NCBI GenBank assembly: GCA_017305935.1 | Contig: JAFKJU010000017.1 | Location: 62,001-126,000 of the forward strand | Reading direction: 5' to 3' | Length of the DNA stretch: 64,000 nucleotides | Origin: Hyphomicrobiales bacterium | Lineage (GTDB): Bacteria > Pseudomonadota > Alphaproteobacteria > Rhizobiales > Rhizobiaceae | Shown: piece after piece, positions 22,959-32,453 of the stretch | Numbering within the stretch: position 1 is the stretch's first letter | How the letters are laid out: each line of letters opens with the position of its first letter | Program-made: the position numbers and the translations under genes | The notes under the pieces: generated by a model | Told to the model about the DNA's origin: nothing | The model's database searches: none | Seen by the model: only the letters and a program-made list of their open reading frames with translations

Positions 22959-24017
22959 ATGCTTGTCCCGCAACCCCGAGGCATGGATATCGCCCCGATG
23001 AGCAAAGCGCCCACGAAAAAACGATCCCTCGTTTTCTTTCTCGTACCGCATTTCACCATGCTCCCCTTTTCCGCCGCGATCGAGACGCTTCGCATCGCCA
23101 ACCGGATGCTGGGTTATTCCGCCTATACCTGGCGGCTGGCTTCGGCGGATGGAGAAAAGGTCTATTCCTCCAGCGGCATCGGCATCGAGGTGAATTCGTC
23201 GCTTGCCGACGAGCGCCGCAATCTCGGCGGCGAAAACCGGCCGAACATGGTTCTGGTCTGTTCCGGCATCTATGTCGAGGAGTACAACAACAAGTCCGTT
23301 AATGCCTATCTGCGCGAGACCTACAATCGCGGCGTCGCGGTCGGCAGCCTCTGTACGGGCGCGCATGTCCTGGCCCAGGCCGGACTGCTGAACGGCAAGC
23401 GCTGCGCCATTCATTGGGAAAACCTGCCCGGCTTTTCCGAAGCTTTCCCGCAGGCCGAGGTCTATGCCGATCTCTACGAAATCGACAGCAATATCTATAC
23501 CTGCGCCGGCGGCACCTCGTCGCTGGACATGATGCTGAACCTGATCGGCCAGGATTTCGGCGAAAGCCTCGTCAACCGCGTCTGCGAACAGGCATTGACC
23601 GATCGCGTCCGCTCGCCGCACGACCGTCAGCGCCTCCCCTTGCGCGCCCGCCTCGGCGTGCAGAATTCCAAGGTTCTGTCGATTATCGAATTGATGGAAA
23701 GCAATCTGGCCGAGCCGCTGTCGCTTTTGGAAATTGCCGACGATGCCGGCCTGTCGCGTCGCCAGATCGAGCGCCTCTTCCGCCAGGAAATGGGCCGTTC
23801 GCCAGCGCGTTACTATCTCGAAATCCGTCTCGACCGCGCCAGGCACCTGCTGGTGCAATCGTCGATGCCGGTGGTCGAGGTAGCGGTTGCCTGCGGCTTC
23901 GTCTCGGCCTCACATTTCTCGAAGTGTTATCGCGAACTCTACAATCGTTCGCCGCAGCAGGAGCGCGCCGAGCGCAAGCTGAACATTTCCACCAATCGCA
24001 CCGGCGTCGTCGTCTGA
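22959..24017 (+). CDS. GlxA-family AraC-type regulator (GbdR-like class)
   Basis: Regulator of 352 aa with an N-terminal DJ-1/PfpI-like domain (LVFFLVPHFTMLPFSAAIET; the sensing region around GSLCTGAHVLAQAG) and a C-terminal AraC DNA-binding domain (IADDAGLSRRQIERLFRQEM; VAVACGFVSASHFSKCYREL). Pseudomonas GbdR, the activator of glycine betaine catabolism, is of this class, so this is a candidate regulator of the 1-19 kb locus; that is inference. Start ATG 22959 is used; ATG 22983 and 22998 are alternatives. A terminator follows directly. Confidence 0.85.
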   Translation: MLVPQPRGMDIAPMSKAPTKKRSLVFFLVPHFTMLPFSAAIETLRIANRMLGYSAYTWRLASADGEKVYSSSGIGIEVNSSLADERRNLGGENRPNMVLVCSGIYVEEYNNKSVNAYLRETYNRGVAVGSLCTGAHVLAQAGLLNGKRCAIHWENLPGFSEAFPQAEVYADLYEIDSNIYTCAGGTSSLDMMLNLIGQDFGESLVNRVCEQALTDRVRSPHDRQRLPLRARLGVQNSKVLSIIELMESNLAEPLSLLEIADDAGLSRRQIERLFRQEMGRSPARYYLEIRLDRARHLLVQSSMPVVEVAVACGFVSASHFSKCYRELYNRSPQQERAERKLNISTNRTGVVV

Positions 24018-24031
24018 CGATCCGGAATCGA

Positions 24032-24056
24032 AAAGGCCGGCGAGACGCCGGCCTTT
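24032..24056. terminator. Bidirectional terminator
   Basis: Perfect 11-bp stem AAAGGCCGGCG/CGCCGGCCTTT with loop AGA between convergent genes. It gives a T-run on both strands. Confidence 0.85.
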
Positions 24057-24062
24057 GTCGTT

Positions 24063-24893
24063 TCATCCGGCCATCGCCGGTGTGCGCGCATTGCGGATCT
24101 GCACCAGCGTGTCGAGGTTCTGGTTGACACGGCAGTAGAATTCCTCGTCGATGAACGGCCGCAGCATGAAATCATTGCCGCCCGCCTTCAGGAACCGCGC
24201 CGAGAGCAGCCGGTCGGTGGAAGAGGAGACGCCAATGATGCGCAACGCGTGCGAGCCGATGGTGGAGCGGATGCGGCGCGTCAGTTCGAAACCGTCGATG
24301 TCGGGCATGTTGTAATCGGTGACCATCAGGCCGATATCGGGATTGGCATTGAGGATCTGCAGCGCCTTGGAGCCGCTGTCGGCAACGCTGACGCGGAAAT
24401 TGTAGCGTTTCAGGCGCGTCGAGAGCAGCGCACGCGCCGTCGGGCTGTCGTCGACGATCAGCACGTGGTGGCGCTCGTTGGTCAGGAAGCGGCAGACCGC
24501 CTCCGCCAGCATCTCGACCGCGAAGACATTGTCCTTGATGATATAGTCGACGATGTCCTTGGCGAGGATCTGGTCGCGCACCTTCTGCTGGAAGCTGCTG
24601 GTGAAGACGATGGTCGGGATCGACAGGTCGAGCAGGTAATCCAGCGCCTCGCCGTTTTCGGCGCCGGGCAGGTTGATGTTGGAGATCGCCAGCGCCACCG
24701 GCTGCGACGAGGTCTCGTAGGCATCCTGCAGGTCGGTGAAATTGCGGCAGATATCGACCTTGATGCCGAACAGTTCGTCCAGCCGCTTGCTGATCATCGA
24801 GGTGAAGACGTTCGAATCCTCGGCAACAACGATCCGGGACTGCGCAAGCGACGCGCCGGAATAAAGCATCCCGGAAATACCTAGAAACGACAT
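24063..24893 (-). CDS. Response regulator with two receiver domains, first one degenerate
   Basis: 276-aa protein made of two CheY-like receivers and no output domain. The second (from HHVLIVDDSPTARALL) keeps its phospho-acceptor Asp in MVTDYNMPDIDGFEL. The first (RIVVAEDSNVFTSMI) has Asn where the acceptor Asp should be (AISNINLPG), so it is probably not phosphorylated. ATG 24893 has AGAAGG upstream. With no output domain it likely acts by protein contact, for example in cell-cycle or motility signalling. No kinase is adjacent. Confidence 0.82.
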   Translation of the reverse strand: MSFLGISGMLYSGASLAQSRIVVAEDSNVFTSMISKRLDELFGIKVDICRNFTDLQDAYETSSQPVALAISNINLPGAENGEALDYLLDLSIPTIVFTSSFQQKVRDQILAKDIVDYIIKDNVFAVEMLAEAVCRFLTNERHHVLIVDDSPTARALLSTRLKRYNFRVSVADSGSKALQILNANPDIGLMVTDYNMPDIDGFELTRRIRSTIGSHALRIIGVSSSTDRLLSARFLKAGGNDFMLRPFIDEEFYCRVNQNLDTLVQIRNARTPAMAG

Positions 24894-25068
24894 GGACGGC
24901 CTTCTGATGAAATGGCGTGTGACACCATAACCGTTAGGCCATAGAATTTTCAAAAATGTTAATCGGCGCATGAAGCGTCCCGTTTCGGCGCAATGCGGTG
25001 CCGTCAGGGTAAGAACATGCGCCCGCGGCGGTTTTACACGCTGCCCCGGCCGGAATACTCAAGACGAC

Positions 25069-25332
25069 TTATTTTATGACAGCCGAACCGTCGATGATCT
25101 CGACCGTCTCGCCCCCGTCGAGCGCGATGCGGTCGCCGTTCGGCAGGGTGACGAAGCAACCGGAGGCGCACAGGCTTTCCGACATGCCGGCATCCAGCGC
25201 GACGTCGATGCGGCTGCCGTTTTCGACCACCACCAGCACGACCGTATCCGTCCCCTTGTTGGTGACGGTCGCGGCATGGCCGATGCCCGTCAACGCCAGG
25301 AATACGGCAAGCACAGAGAAAACGCGTTTCAT
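25069..25332 (-). CDS. Small secreted protein of unknown function
   Basis: 87-aa protein with a clear signal peptide, MKRVFSVLAVFLALTGIGHA, and a mature beta-rich domain (VTNKGTDTVVLVVVENGSRI; SLCASGCFVTLPNGDRIALD) with two Cys that could pair. ATG 25332 is chosen because the signal peptide starts there. It probably acts in the periplasm. I do not recognise a family. Confidence 0.75.
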   Translation of the reverse strand: MKRVFSVLAVFLALTGIGHAATVTNKGTDTVVLVVVENGSRIDVALDAGMSESLCASGCFVTLPNGDRIALDGGETVEIIDGSAVIK

Positions 25333-25501
25333 ACCCCATCGGCTTGGCAGCCGCCCCTTTCGCAGCCCGTCCCGCGACGGCTGGCGATCCACCCCAGCCT
25401 AACCGCAGGCGAGGCGTTTGCCTACTGTCTACGGCGAAAGAACTGAATGACGACTGAATGGCGTCTTCATGTCCGGTATAGCGTCTTCCTGCGTGTATGG
25501 T

Positions 25502-28069
25502 TCAGCCGCCAGCCTTACCTGTCTGGGCGTTAACCACGATGGAAGTCTTGCCGTCCTTGGCCGGCTGCGACCCCGGCGGCTCGGAGACCGCCTCTTCGGG
25601 TTTCGCTTCCTCGACCGGCACATCCGTTTTGAAGGGCATGCCGAGCCCTTCGGCGCGGAAACGTTCGTAAATGGCGAGCCGGAGGTCGTTGCGCACACTG
25701 CCGCCATTGACGATATCGGCGAGATAGGCGCGCAACTCGAAGGTCATGGTCGTCTCGCCGAAGGCGCTGAACACGGCCATGGGCGATGGATTGCGCAACA
25801 CCTTGGGATGGCTTTCGGCAATCTCGGTCAGCAGTTCCATGATGCGGCGCGGATCGCTGTCGTAATTGACGACGACGGAAATATCGGCCCGGCCGAGCTT
25901 GTTGCGATGCGTCCAGTTGCCGACGGAGGCGTTGATGAACAACGAATTCGGCACCATGATCGACTGGCGCTGAAATGTCTCGATCTCGGTTGCGCGCACC
26001 GAGATGCGCTTGACGAAACCTTCCGTGGTGCCGGTCACCACCCAATCGCCGACCTTGAAAGGCCGTTCCACCAGGAGGATCAGGCCGGAGACGAAGTTGG
26101 AGACGATGTTCTGGAGACCGAAACCGACGCCGAGAGACAGGGCACCAGCCACCAGCGCGAAGCTGGAAAGATCGATGCCGGCCGCCGACACGCCGAACAG
26201 CGCGGCCATGGCGATGCCGAGATAACCGATGCCGGTCTTGACCGAGTTGCGCACGCCGGTATCGACCTGCGAGCGTTCCATGACATTGTTGTCCAGCCAC
26301 TTCTGCAGCCAGCGGGTAATCAGGAAACCGAGCGCGAAGATCAGAACGCCGCCGACGATGCCGAACAGCGAGATGGTCATGCTGCCGATGCGGATTTCCG
26401 TGAACAGCCGGAAGGCCCATTGCTCGAGGTCGCCGGTCTTGAAGCCCCAGGAGAGCAGGATCAACGGCACGCCGGTCACCAGTGCCACCGCATAGATGCC
26501 GAGCCCGGCGGCAAGGCCGATCTGGTCTAGCGCGACGGGGCCAAGCCCGCGCTTTTCCTGCAAGGCACGGCCGAGCTTGGTCTCGGCGAAGGAACTGCGC
26601 TTGGAAACTGCCTTGCCGGAGAGGAAACCGATATACATGGTCGCGACTACGGCGCCCGTCAGGATGATCTGGCTCGCCAGAAACCGCGCCAGGCCGACAT
26701 AGCCGGTCAGGCAGGCGAAGATCAGGCCGATGCCGATGATCCGCAGCGCGACGCCGAGAATGCGCGGCCAGGGCCGACCTCGCGCCTCCGGATCGCCGTT
26801 TTCCGCCAGCACCGGCCGGAAGAAGGAAATGACGACCAGCAACACGCCGACGATGAAGGAGGTCGTAAAACTCTTGGCGACGGTCAGGATGACCGGTGAG
26901 CCAAGCCCGGCGCTGACCGCATTCAGAACGTAGTCCAGCGCGCTGACCATCGCCATCGCCATGATTGCCCAGCACAGATCCCGTGCGCCGGAATTGGAGA
27001 CGCGGACCAGCCGCCAGTCGTGCCGCGTTGGCGAAAACACCGAGAAGGCCAGCTTCCAGACGAAGTAGACCACGCCGACGAAACCGAGGACGGAGGCGAT
27101 GATAGGGGCGACATCGCTGCGCAGGATATTGAAATTCTCGAGAAAGAAGAACGAGGTGACCAGGAATGCGCCGAGCGAGATCGTCTGCACCGTCGTCGAC
27201 CAGAAGGCGACCGACAGGCGGGTGATATAGGGTGGGTCGACGATGCCCTCGTCGCGACGGATATAATGGCCGAACAGGCGATAGCCTCCGGCCAGGAACA
27301 CCAGCGCCGCCGTCAGCGACAGCAGAACGGCCGAAAGCAATGGCAGTTGCTTGTAGCGCAGGCCGAACTTGATCCAGCTTCGGAACACATTGTCGAGGCT
27401 GGAAAGCTCGTTGACGAAGGCGGTCCCCGCGACGTTGAACATCTCCACCGACACGTCCGAACGCCTGAACAGGGTTTCGGTGAACAGCTTGCGCCGCATC
27501 TCGGTGATCTGGTTCGATAGATTGGTGCCGGCAATCGACAGGTCTTCCGCCTCACCCGTCAGTGCATTGATCAGCGAGCGTTCGCTCGTCAGTTGCTTGC
27601 GCTCCTGCGCGACGATATCGGCTTCCGGCGGCTGGCCTTCGCCGGGGGGATCGCCGAGTTCCGTCAGGCGATTCTTGATCGCGTCGAAGCGCGGGCGCAG
27701 GCCGACCGGCACGGCGAGGATGGAACGGGTCGCGTCATCCGCCTGCGCCTTCAGGTCGACCAGCTTCTGGTCGTCCGTCGCGGCCTTGTCGACGGCGTCG
27801 CTCAGCCTGTCGATGCGCTTGCGGGCGGCGCCGAGATCGTCCTTACCCTTGGCGATCACCTGGTTGAGCGAATCGTCGGGCGCAGCATCTCCGGCGGGCG
27901 GGGTCGCCGGCGCGGCAGGCGGCGGCGGAACTGCCGCAGGCTGGGCGGCGGCAGGCGGCGGCGCGGCGGGCGCAGGCGCCTGCTCCTGTGCGGCGCTCAG
28001 GCCGGCCGCCAGACAAAGGCAGACGGCAACGAGCACCCATTTTCCGATCAAGCCCCTGAATGTGCCCAC
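25502..28069 (-). CDS. MscS-type mechanosensitive channel with DUF3772 N-terminus
   Basis: Large inner-membrane protein of 855 aa, MscK/YbiO-like. A signal or first helix (WVLVAVCLCLAAGLSAA) is followed by an Ala/Pro-rich linker, then a periplasmic DUF3772 domain with coiled coil (LGAARKRIDRLSDAVDKAAT), about ten membrane helices, and the MscS core (FALVAGALSLGVGFGLQNIV; LLVERPFKVGDWV; ATEIETFQRQSIMVPNS). It releases solutes on hypo-osmotic shock, consistent with a cell that also imports betaine. The start is GTG 28069 with AAGGACGG upstream. The gene stands alone on the minus strand. Confidence 0.88.
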   Translation of the reverse strand: MGTFRGLIGKWVLVAVCLCLAAGLSAAQEQAPAPAAPPPAAAQPAAVPPPPAAPATPPAGDAAPDDSLNQVIAKGKDDLGAARKRIDRLSDAVDKAATDDQKLVDLKAQADDATRSILAVPVGLRPRFDAIKNRLTELGDPPGEGQPPEADIVAQERKQLTSERSLINALTGEAEDLSIAGTNLSNQITEMRRKLFTETLFRRSDVSVEMFNVAGTAFVNELSSLDNVFRSWIKFGLRYKQLPLLSAVLLSLTAALVFLAGGYRLFGHYIRRDEGIVDPPYITRLSVAFWSTTVQTISLGAFLVTSFFFLENFNILRSDVAPIIASVLGFVGVVYFVWKLAFSVFSPTRHDWRLVRVSNSGARDLCWAIMAMAMVSALDYVLNAVSAGLGSPVILTVAKSFTTSFIVGVLLVVISFFRPVLAENGDPEARGRPWPRILGVALRIIGIGLIFACLTGYVGLARFLASQIILTGAVVATMYIGFLSGKAVSKRSSFAETKLGRALQEKRGLGPVALDQIGLAAGLGIYAVALVTGVPLILLSWGFKTGDLEQWAFRLFTEIRIGSMTISLFGIVGGVLIFALGFLITRWLQKWLDNNVMERSQVDTGVRNSVKTGIGYLGIAMAALFGVSAAGIDLSSFALVAGALSLGVGFGLQNIVSNFVSGLILLVERPFKVGDWVVTGTTEGFVKRISVRATEIETFQRQSIMVPNSLFINASVGNWTHRNKLGRADISVVVNYDSDPRRIMELLTEIAESHPKVLRNPSPMAVFSAFGETTMTFELRAYLADIVNGGSVRNDLRLAIYERFRAEGLGMPFKTDVPVEEAKPEEAVSEPPGSQPAKDGKTSIVVNAQTGKAGG

Positions 28070-28196
28070 GCCGCCGTCCTTACCCGCATGTCATGACATT
28101 ATCGGCTCCCTTCCCTAAAGAAAAGAAGGGCGAGATGAAGGCAGTCGCCAAAGTAACCCCTTGTTTTGCCGGATCTCCGTCGTCGGCACGGCTCGT

Positions 28197-28751
28197 TCAG
28201 AAGCCGGCGCCGGGCGTTTGCAGATAGGCCTGTTCTTCGGCCGTCGAGTCCCGGCCGAGAATGGCATTGCGATGCGGAAAGCGGCCAAAGCGGCGGATCA
28301 CGTCGCGATGACGCACGGCATAGTCATGGTAATTCGCGTCATCCAGCGCCTCGAACAGCGCCACGGACAGGTCCTGATCGGCCAGATCCTCCGAATGCTC
28401 GAAAGGCAGATAAAGGAAGCAACAGTGGTCCTTGCCGAGCTGCCGTTCGGCACCGGCTTCCAGCGCCAGTCGCGCCTCGCGCCGCGCCAGCCCGTCGGTG
28501 GCGAAGGCCAGCGGCGTGCCGCGATAGATGTTGCGCGGAAACTGGTCGAGCGCGACGATGCAGGCCAGCCGCGCCTGCGGGGTTTCCCGCCACGCCGGGC
28601 CGATGCCGGCGGCAAGCGAAAGATGCAGTTCGCGAAACCGCCGGGCGATCTTGCCGTCCAGATCGGCGCCGCCGCGAAACCAGTCCTCCGGCGTCAGTTC
28701 CCCGAACCAGAAGGCCAGCACGTCCTTCGGACCCAGTTCCTGTTGCGACAT
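28197..28751 (-). CDS. DUF924 family protein
   Basis: Cytoplasmic 184-aa helical protein of the DUF924 (TPR-like) family. Signatures are DVLAFWFGELTPEDWFRGGA, IVALDQFPRNIYRGTPLAFA, FLYLPFEHSEDLADQDLSV and RFGRFPHRNAILGRDST. GGAGG lies shortly before ATG 28751. The function of DUF924 is unknown. It follows the two-component operon on the same strand only in the sense of lying downstream of it by 12 bases upstream, so it may be read from the same or a separate transcript. Confidence 0.85.
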   Translation of the reverse strand: MSQQELGPKDVLAFWFGELTPEDWFRGGADLDGKIARRFRELHLSLAAGIGPAWRETPQARLACIVALDQFPRNIYRGTPLAFATDGLARREARLALEAGAERQLGKDHCCFLYLPFEHSEDLADQDLSVALFEALDDANYHDYAVRHRDVIRRFGRFPHRNAILGRDSTAEEQAYLQTPGAGF

Positions 28752-28763
28752 GATGTTTCCTCC

Positions 28764-29801
28764 TTATTCCACCGCGAATTCGAAGACGGCGCGCGAACCC
28801 TGCGCATAAGCCGGATCGTATTCGATCCGGCTGTCGAGGCTGGAGGCCATCGCCGACATGATCTTTGTGCCGAGCCCGGTGCCCTTGACGGGATCGCCAT
28901 CGGCAAAGCCGCGCCCGTCGTCCTCGACGGTGATGCGGATGCGCGTTCCTTCCGGTCGTATGACCCGCACGCGGATTTCTCCGCCGTCCCCCTCCTCATA
29001 GGCATATTTGAATGAGTTGGTCACCAGTTCGGAAATGATCAGACCAACCGTGATCACCTTGTCGGTCGTCAGGGTCAGGGCCACCGCATCCAGCGTCACC
29101 CGATGCGGCCGCCGCTCGTCATGCATCGAGCTTTCCAGCTCGGACAGCAGGCTGGAGAGGTAATCGGTGAAATCCACCTGCCCGACCCTGGCGCTGGTAT
29201 AGAGCCGGCGATGCACGCTGCCGATGGCATTGATGCGCATCTGGGTTTCCTGCAGGGCGTCGACCGCCGCCTTGTCCTTGGTCACGGAGGCCTGCATGCG
29301 CACCAGCGCGCCAACCAGGCCGAGGCTGTTGGCGACGCGGTGGTTGACCTCGGTCAGCAGCAGTTCGGCGCGATCGCGCTCCTGGCGGATCACCTCCTGC
29401 GCCTCGGCGGCTTCACGGCGATAGCGCGCCCGCTCGAGCCCCTGCTCCAGAGCCACCGCCAGCAAGTCGACATAGTCGGAGGTGGCGTTCTTGATGACGT
29501 AGTCGTCGGCACCCGCCTTCAGGGCGGAGACGGCAACGCCGGTGTCGCTGGATCCGGTGACGTAGATGACCGGAATATGCCCGACCTCCTCCAGGATGAC
29601 GCGCAGCAGATCGAGCCCCAGTTCGCCGCCGAGGAAATGATCCAGCGCCACGGCATCGATATCGCCCGCGCGCAGCCGCGTCAGGCCAGCAAGGCCGTCA
29701 TGGGCGATATGCACCTGGTAACCCCGACGTTCGAGATTGCGCCGCACCAGCGCGCAAAGCGTATCGTCGTCGTCGATATAGAGAATTCTGATCGGGTTCA
29801 T
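28764..29801 (-). CDS. Receiver-HWE/HisKA_2 sensor histidine kinase
   Basis: Cytoplasmic 345-aa hybrid: an N-terminal receiver (IRILYIDDDDTLCALVRRNL; acceptor Asp in AVALDHFLG) followed by a HisKA_2-type kinase with phospho-His in LLLTEVNHRVANSLGLV and an ATPase domain (ELVTNSFKYA; DDGRGF; GTGLGTKIM). It has no membrane helix. It is the last of three overlapping genes, joined to the receiver gene by TGATG, so it likely takes input from that regulator in a phosphorelay typical of alphaproteobacteria. The signal is unknown. Confidence 0.88.
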   Translation of the reverse strand: MNPIRILYIDDDDTLCALVRRNLERRGYQVHIAHDGLAGLTRLRAGDIDAVALDHFLGGELGLDLLRVILEEVGHIPVIYVTGSSDTGVAVSALKAGADDYVIKNATSDYVDLLAVALEQGLERARYRREAAEAQEVIRQERDRAELLLTEVNHRVANSLGLVGALVRMQASVTKDKAAVDALQETQMRINAIGSVHRRLYTSARVGQVDFTDYLSSLLSELESSMHDERRPHRVTLDAVALTLTTDKVITVGLIISELVTNSFKYAYEEGDGGEIRVRVIRPEGTRIRITVEDDGRGFADGDPVKGTGLGTKIMSAMASSLDSRIEYDPAYAQGSRAVFEFAVE

Positions 29802-30238
29802 CACGCTTCCGCTTCCGGAATCTTCATCACCGACACGAACATGCCGAGTTGCTGGATGGCTTGCACAAACTTGTCGTATTGCAATGGCTTGGTCACGTAG
29901 ACATTGGCGCCGAGATCGTAGGAGCGGCGGATTTCGCATGGATCGTCGGTGGTGGTCAGGACGATCACCATCGCCCGTTTCAGCACCGGATCGGCCTTGA
30001 CGCGTTCGAGGATGTCGAGCCCGCTCATGTCTGGCAGGTTTAGGTCGAGCAGGATCAGCAATTGCATCCCGCGCAGCGGCTCCCCTTCGCCGAAAAGGTA
30101 GGCCAGCGCGTCGCCGCCGGTGGCAAACGGCACGATCTCGTTGATCACCCCGGCGCGGCGGATGTTGCGCTCGATCAGCCGCGCATGGCCTTCGTCGTCC
30201 TCGATCATCACGATGCGCACGGCGTCGGCATTGTTCAT
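29801..30238 (-). CDS. Rcp1-like single-domain response regulator
   Basis: 145-aa stand-alone receiver. Acidic pocket MIEDDEGHARL, acceptor Asp in ILLDLNLPDMSG, switch Thr in VLTTTDD and Lys in VTKPLQ. This subgroup (Rcp1-like) pairs with phytochrome- or CHASE3-type kinases. It overlaps the kinase gene before it by 4 bases and the one after by 1, so all three are translated together. It should carry phosphate between the two kinases. Confidence 0.9.
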   Translation of the reverse strand: MNNADAVRIVMIEDDEGHARLIERNIRRAGVINEIVPFATGGDALAYLFGEGEPLRGMQLLILLDLNLPDMSGLDILERVKADPVLKRAMVIVLTTTDDPCEIRRSYDLGANVYVTKPLQYDKFVQAIQQLGMFVSVMKIPEAEA

Positions 30239-31860
30239 TTCGCGTCTTCCTTCTGCTCGCGCCCCAGATCGGCAGCCAGCGTGACGGTGAACACCGTTCC
30301 TTCGCCAAGCGTCGACTGCACCTTCACATCGCCGCCGAGCCGCCGCGCCAGAGCCCGCACATGCGCCAGCCCGACACCGTCACCCGGCTGGTCCTGGAGC
30401 CCGGAGCGGCGGAACAGCTCGAAAATCCGCTCCAGATCCTTTTCCGCGATACCGCGACCATTGTCGCGGATCTCGAGGTGAACCGCTAGCCCATCCAGCC
30501 AGCCGCGAATCGCAATGCGACCCTTGCGGGACGAATCGGTGTATTTCACCGCATTCTCGAGAAGGTTGCCGAGGATCTGCTGCAAGGCAAGCCGGTCGGT
30601 GACGACGGGCGGCAGCGCACCGGAAATTTCGGCCTCGATGCCGCGTTCCTGCATCTGATGGCGCAGGCTGTCGAGGCTCTCGCGCACCAGCGAGCCAACA
30701 GAGACATATTCGGCATGCAACGAACGCGTGCCCGCCCGCGCCAGCACGAGGATCTGGTTGATCAGCAGGTCCATGCGCCGCGTGGAAGAACGGATGAAGC
30801 CGAGCGCCTCCGGTATCTCCTCCTCGACCGCCAGGCGCGCGGCGCGAGCGTCGCCGTCGTCCCGACCTGGCTGGCGTTCCAGCCATTCGCGAAAAATTCG
30901 GGCCGAACGGTCCAGTTCCTCGGTGAATCCCATGATGTTGACCAGCGGCGCGCGCAGGTCGTGGCCGACGATATAGGCATAGCTCTGCACCTCGGCATTG
31001 ACACGCTGCAGGTGCTCGGTGCGGACGGCCACCTTTTCCTCCAGCGTTTCGTTGATGCGCGACAGCGCCTCCTGTGCGCCTTCCAGCGCCACGGCATGGC
31101 TCACCAGGCGATGCAGCACCGCCCCGACGATGATCGCCAGCAGGCCGGCGCTGACGGCGATGAACGCCGTCAGCCACGAGGTGATCGTGTCCAGCGTCGC
31201 AACGCGCGCCTTGGCATTGCCGGTTCCCAGCCTCTCGATGTCGGACATGACGAGGCGGATGCGGTCCATCAGTTCCTTGCCGCGCCGGGTCTCGACCACG
31301 GCAAGCGCCGCCTGCGCATTGCCGCGCTTGTAGAGCTCGACGGTGCTGTCGAGTTCGGCGAGCTTGTCGCGCACAAGCCCATCCAGCTCGGCGATGCGCG
31401 CATGCGCCATGCCGATATCGTCGAGTTGGTCCTCCAGGGAGAGGAATCCGCTTTCCGCCGCCGAACGAGCCCGCAGATAGGGTTCGAGATAGCTTTCGTC
31501 GCCGGTCAGCAGGTAGCCGCGCTGGCCTGTCTCGGCATCCTGCAAGGCGCCGAACACCTGCACGGAACGGGCATGTAGCCGCACGGCGGCCAGCGCCTCA
31601 TTGGCATCGCGCGAGGCTTCGCGGGCAAAGAACAGCGAGGCCGCGACCATTGCAGCAAGCAAGGCGATGCCACCGACCAGCGCCATCGGGATCGAGCGGC
31701 GCATGGAGCGCCAGAAGGGAGCAAGGGGCGTGAATATTCGACGCAACGATCCATCCGCATGACAAAACCCGTCGAACCACGCCGGTTCCGGAAAGGCCTC
31801 TCCCGCGCCCGCGAGGCGGTCGCCTATCCCCCGCGACGCGCAACGTGGCTCGAAACGCAT
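30235..31860 (-). CDS. CHASE3-domain membrane histidine kinase
   Basis: Membrane sensor kinase. Helix 1 (IPMALVGGIALLAAMVAASL) and helix 2 (TSWLTAFIAVSAGLLAIIVG) flank a CHASE3 periplasmic domain (DAETGQRGYLLTGDESYLEP). Then follow a coiled coil, HisKA (AYIVGHDLRAPLVNIMGFTE, phospho-His in GHDLRAP) and HATPase (LGNLLENAVKYT; DNGRGIAEKD). From ATG 31860 it is 541 aa, but the first 52 residues look unlike a kinase leader and MRRSIPMALV at 31704 may be the true start. It heads the three-gene overlapping operon. Confidence 0.85.
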   Translation of the reverse strand: MRFEPRCASRGIGDRLAGAGEAFPEPAWFDGFCHADGSLRRIFTPLAPFWRSMRRSIPMALVGGIALLAAMVAASLFFAREASRDANEALAAVRLHARSVQVFGALQDAETGQRGYLLTGDESYLEPYLRARSAAESGFLSLEDQLDDIGMAHARIAELDGLVRDKLAELDSTVELYKRGNAQAALAVVETRRGKELMDRIRLVMSDIERLGTGNAKARVATLDTITSWLTAFIAVSAGLLAIIVGAVLHRLVSHAVALEGAQEALSRINETLEEKVAVRTEHLQRVNAEVQSYAYIVGHDLRAPLVNIMGFTEELDRSARIFREWLERQPGRDDGDARAARLAVEEEIPEALGFIRSSTRRMDLLINQILVLARAGTRSLHAEYVSVGSLVRESLDSLRHQMQERGIEAEISGALPPVVTDRLALQQILGNLLENAVKYTDSSRKGRIAIRGWLDGLAVHLEIRDNGRGIAEKDLERIFELFRRSGLQDQPGDGVGLAHVRALARRLGGDVKVQSTLGEGTVFTVTLAADLGREQKEDAK

Positions 31861-32009
31861 AACACGGATTCAGGTTCCGTCCGAACACGAAAATATGGAT
31901 GGTTACAGGCGTAAATTGTGGTGGCCAAGCCGCGCATTCGATGCTTAAATCCAGTGTCAACGGTGCTGTCGGCCCCGCCGGCATCATCGGAGGATGACGG
32001 GAGGATTGC

Positions 32010-32252
32010 ATGAAGACTGTGACCTGGGGCCAGCCCCTTGAAGTCGATTTCGTCTATGCCGGCGTGCGCGCCATCGGCGGCCCCGCCGAAGCCCTGAACT
32101 GCCTGAACCATTTGTGGCCGGATCGCCGCGGCCCGCGCTATGTCGCTGCCCGCAGCGTCTGCCGCGCCGCCATCGATGGTCGCAAGAGTGTTGAACAGGC
32201 GCGCGAAGTCTTCCGGACCGCCCTAGAGGAAGCCCACCTCAAGCTGCATTGA
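32010..32252 (+). CDS. DUF982 family small protein
   Basis: 80-aa protein of DUF982, found almost only in Rhizobiales. It has GVRAIGGPAEALNCLNHLWP and a helical C-terminus (VCRAAIDGRKSVEQAREVFR). GGGAGG lies close to ATG 32010. The function is unknown. Confidence 0.8.
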   Translation: MKTVTWGQPLEVDFVYAGVRAIGGPAEALNCLNHLWPDRRGPRYVAARSVCRAAIDGRKSVEQAREVFRTALEEAHLKLH

Positions 32253-32453
32253 AACCGCAGGCCAGCTTCCGGCAGCGGACGCCAGCGTTCTCGCGGCTAG
32301 GTGATGCACCGGGGGAAATGACATTGTCGCGGCAATGCCCGCTCTCAAGAAGAACATCGATTTCCGTTGAAAATCTCTTGTTTCCGAGGGAACAGAGCTC
32401 TGGCTCCATCGCTGCGATGATGCCTTCGTCGAGCAATCGAGGAAGGAAAAACG

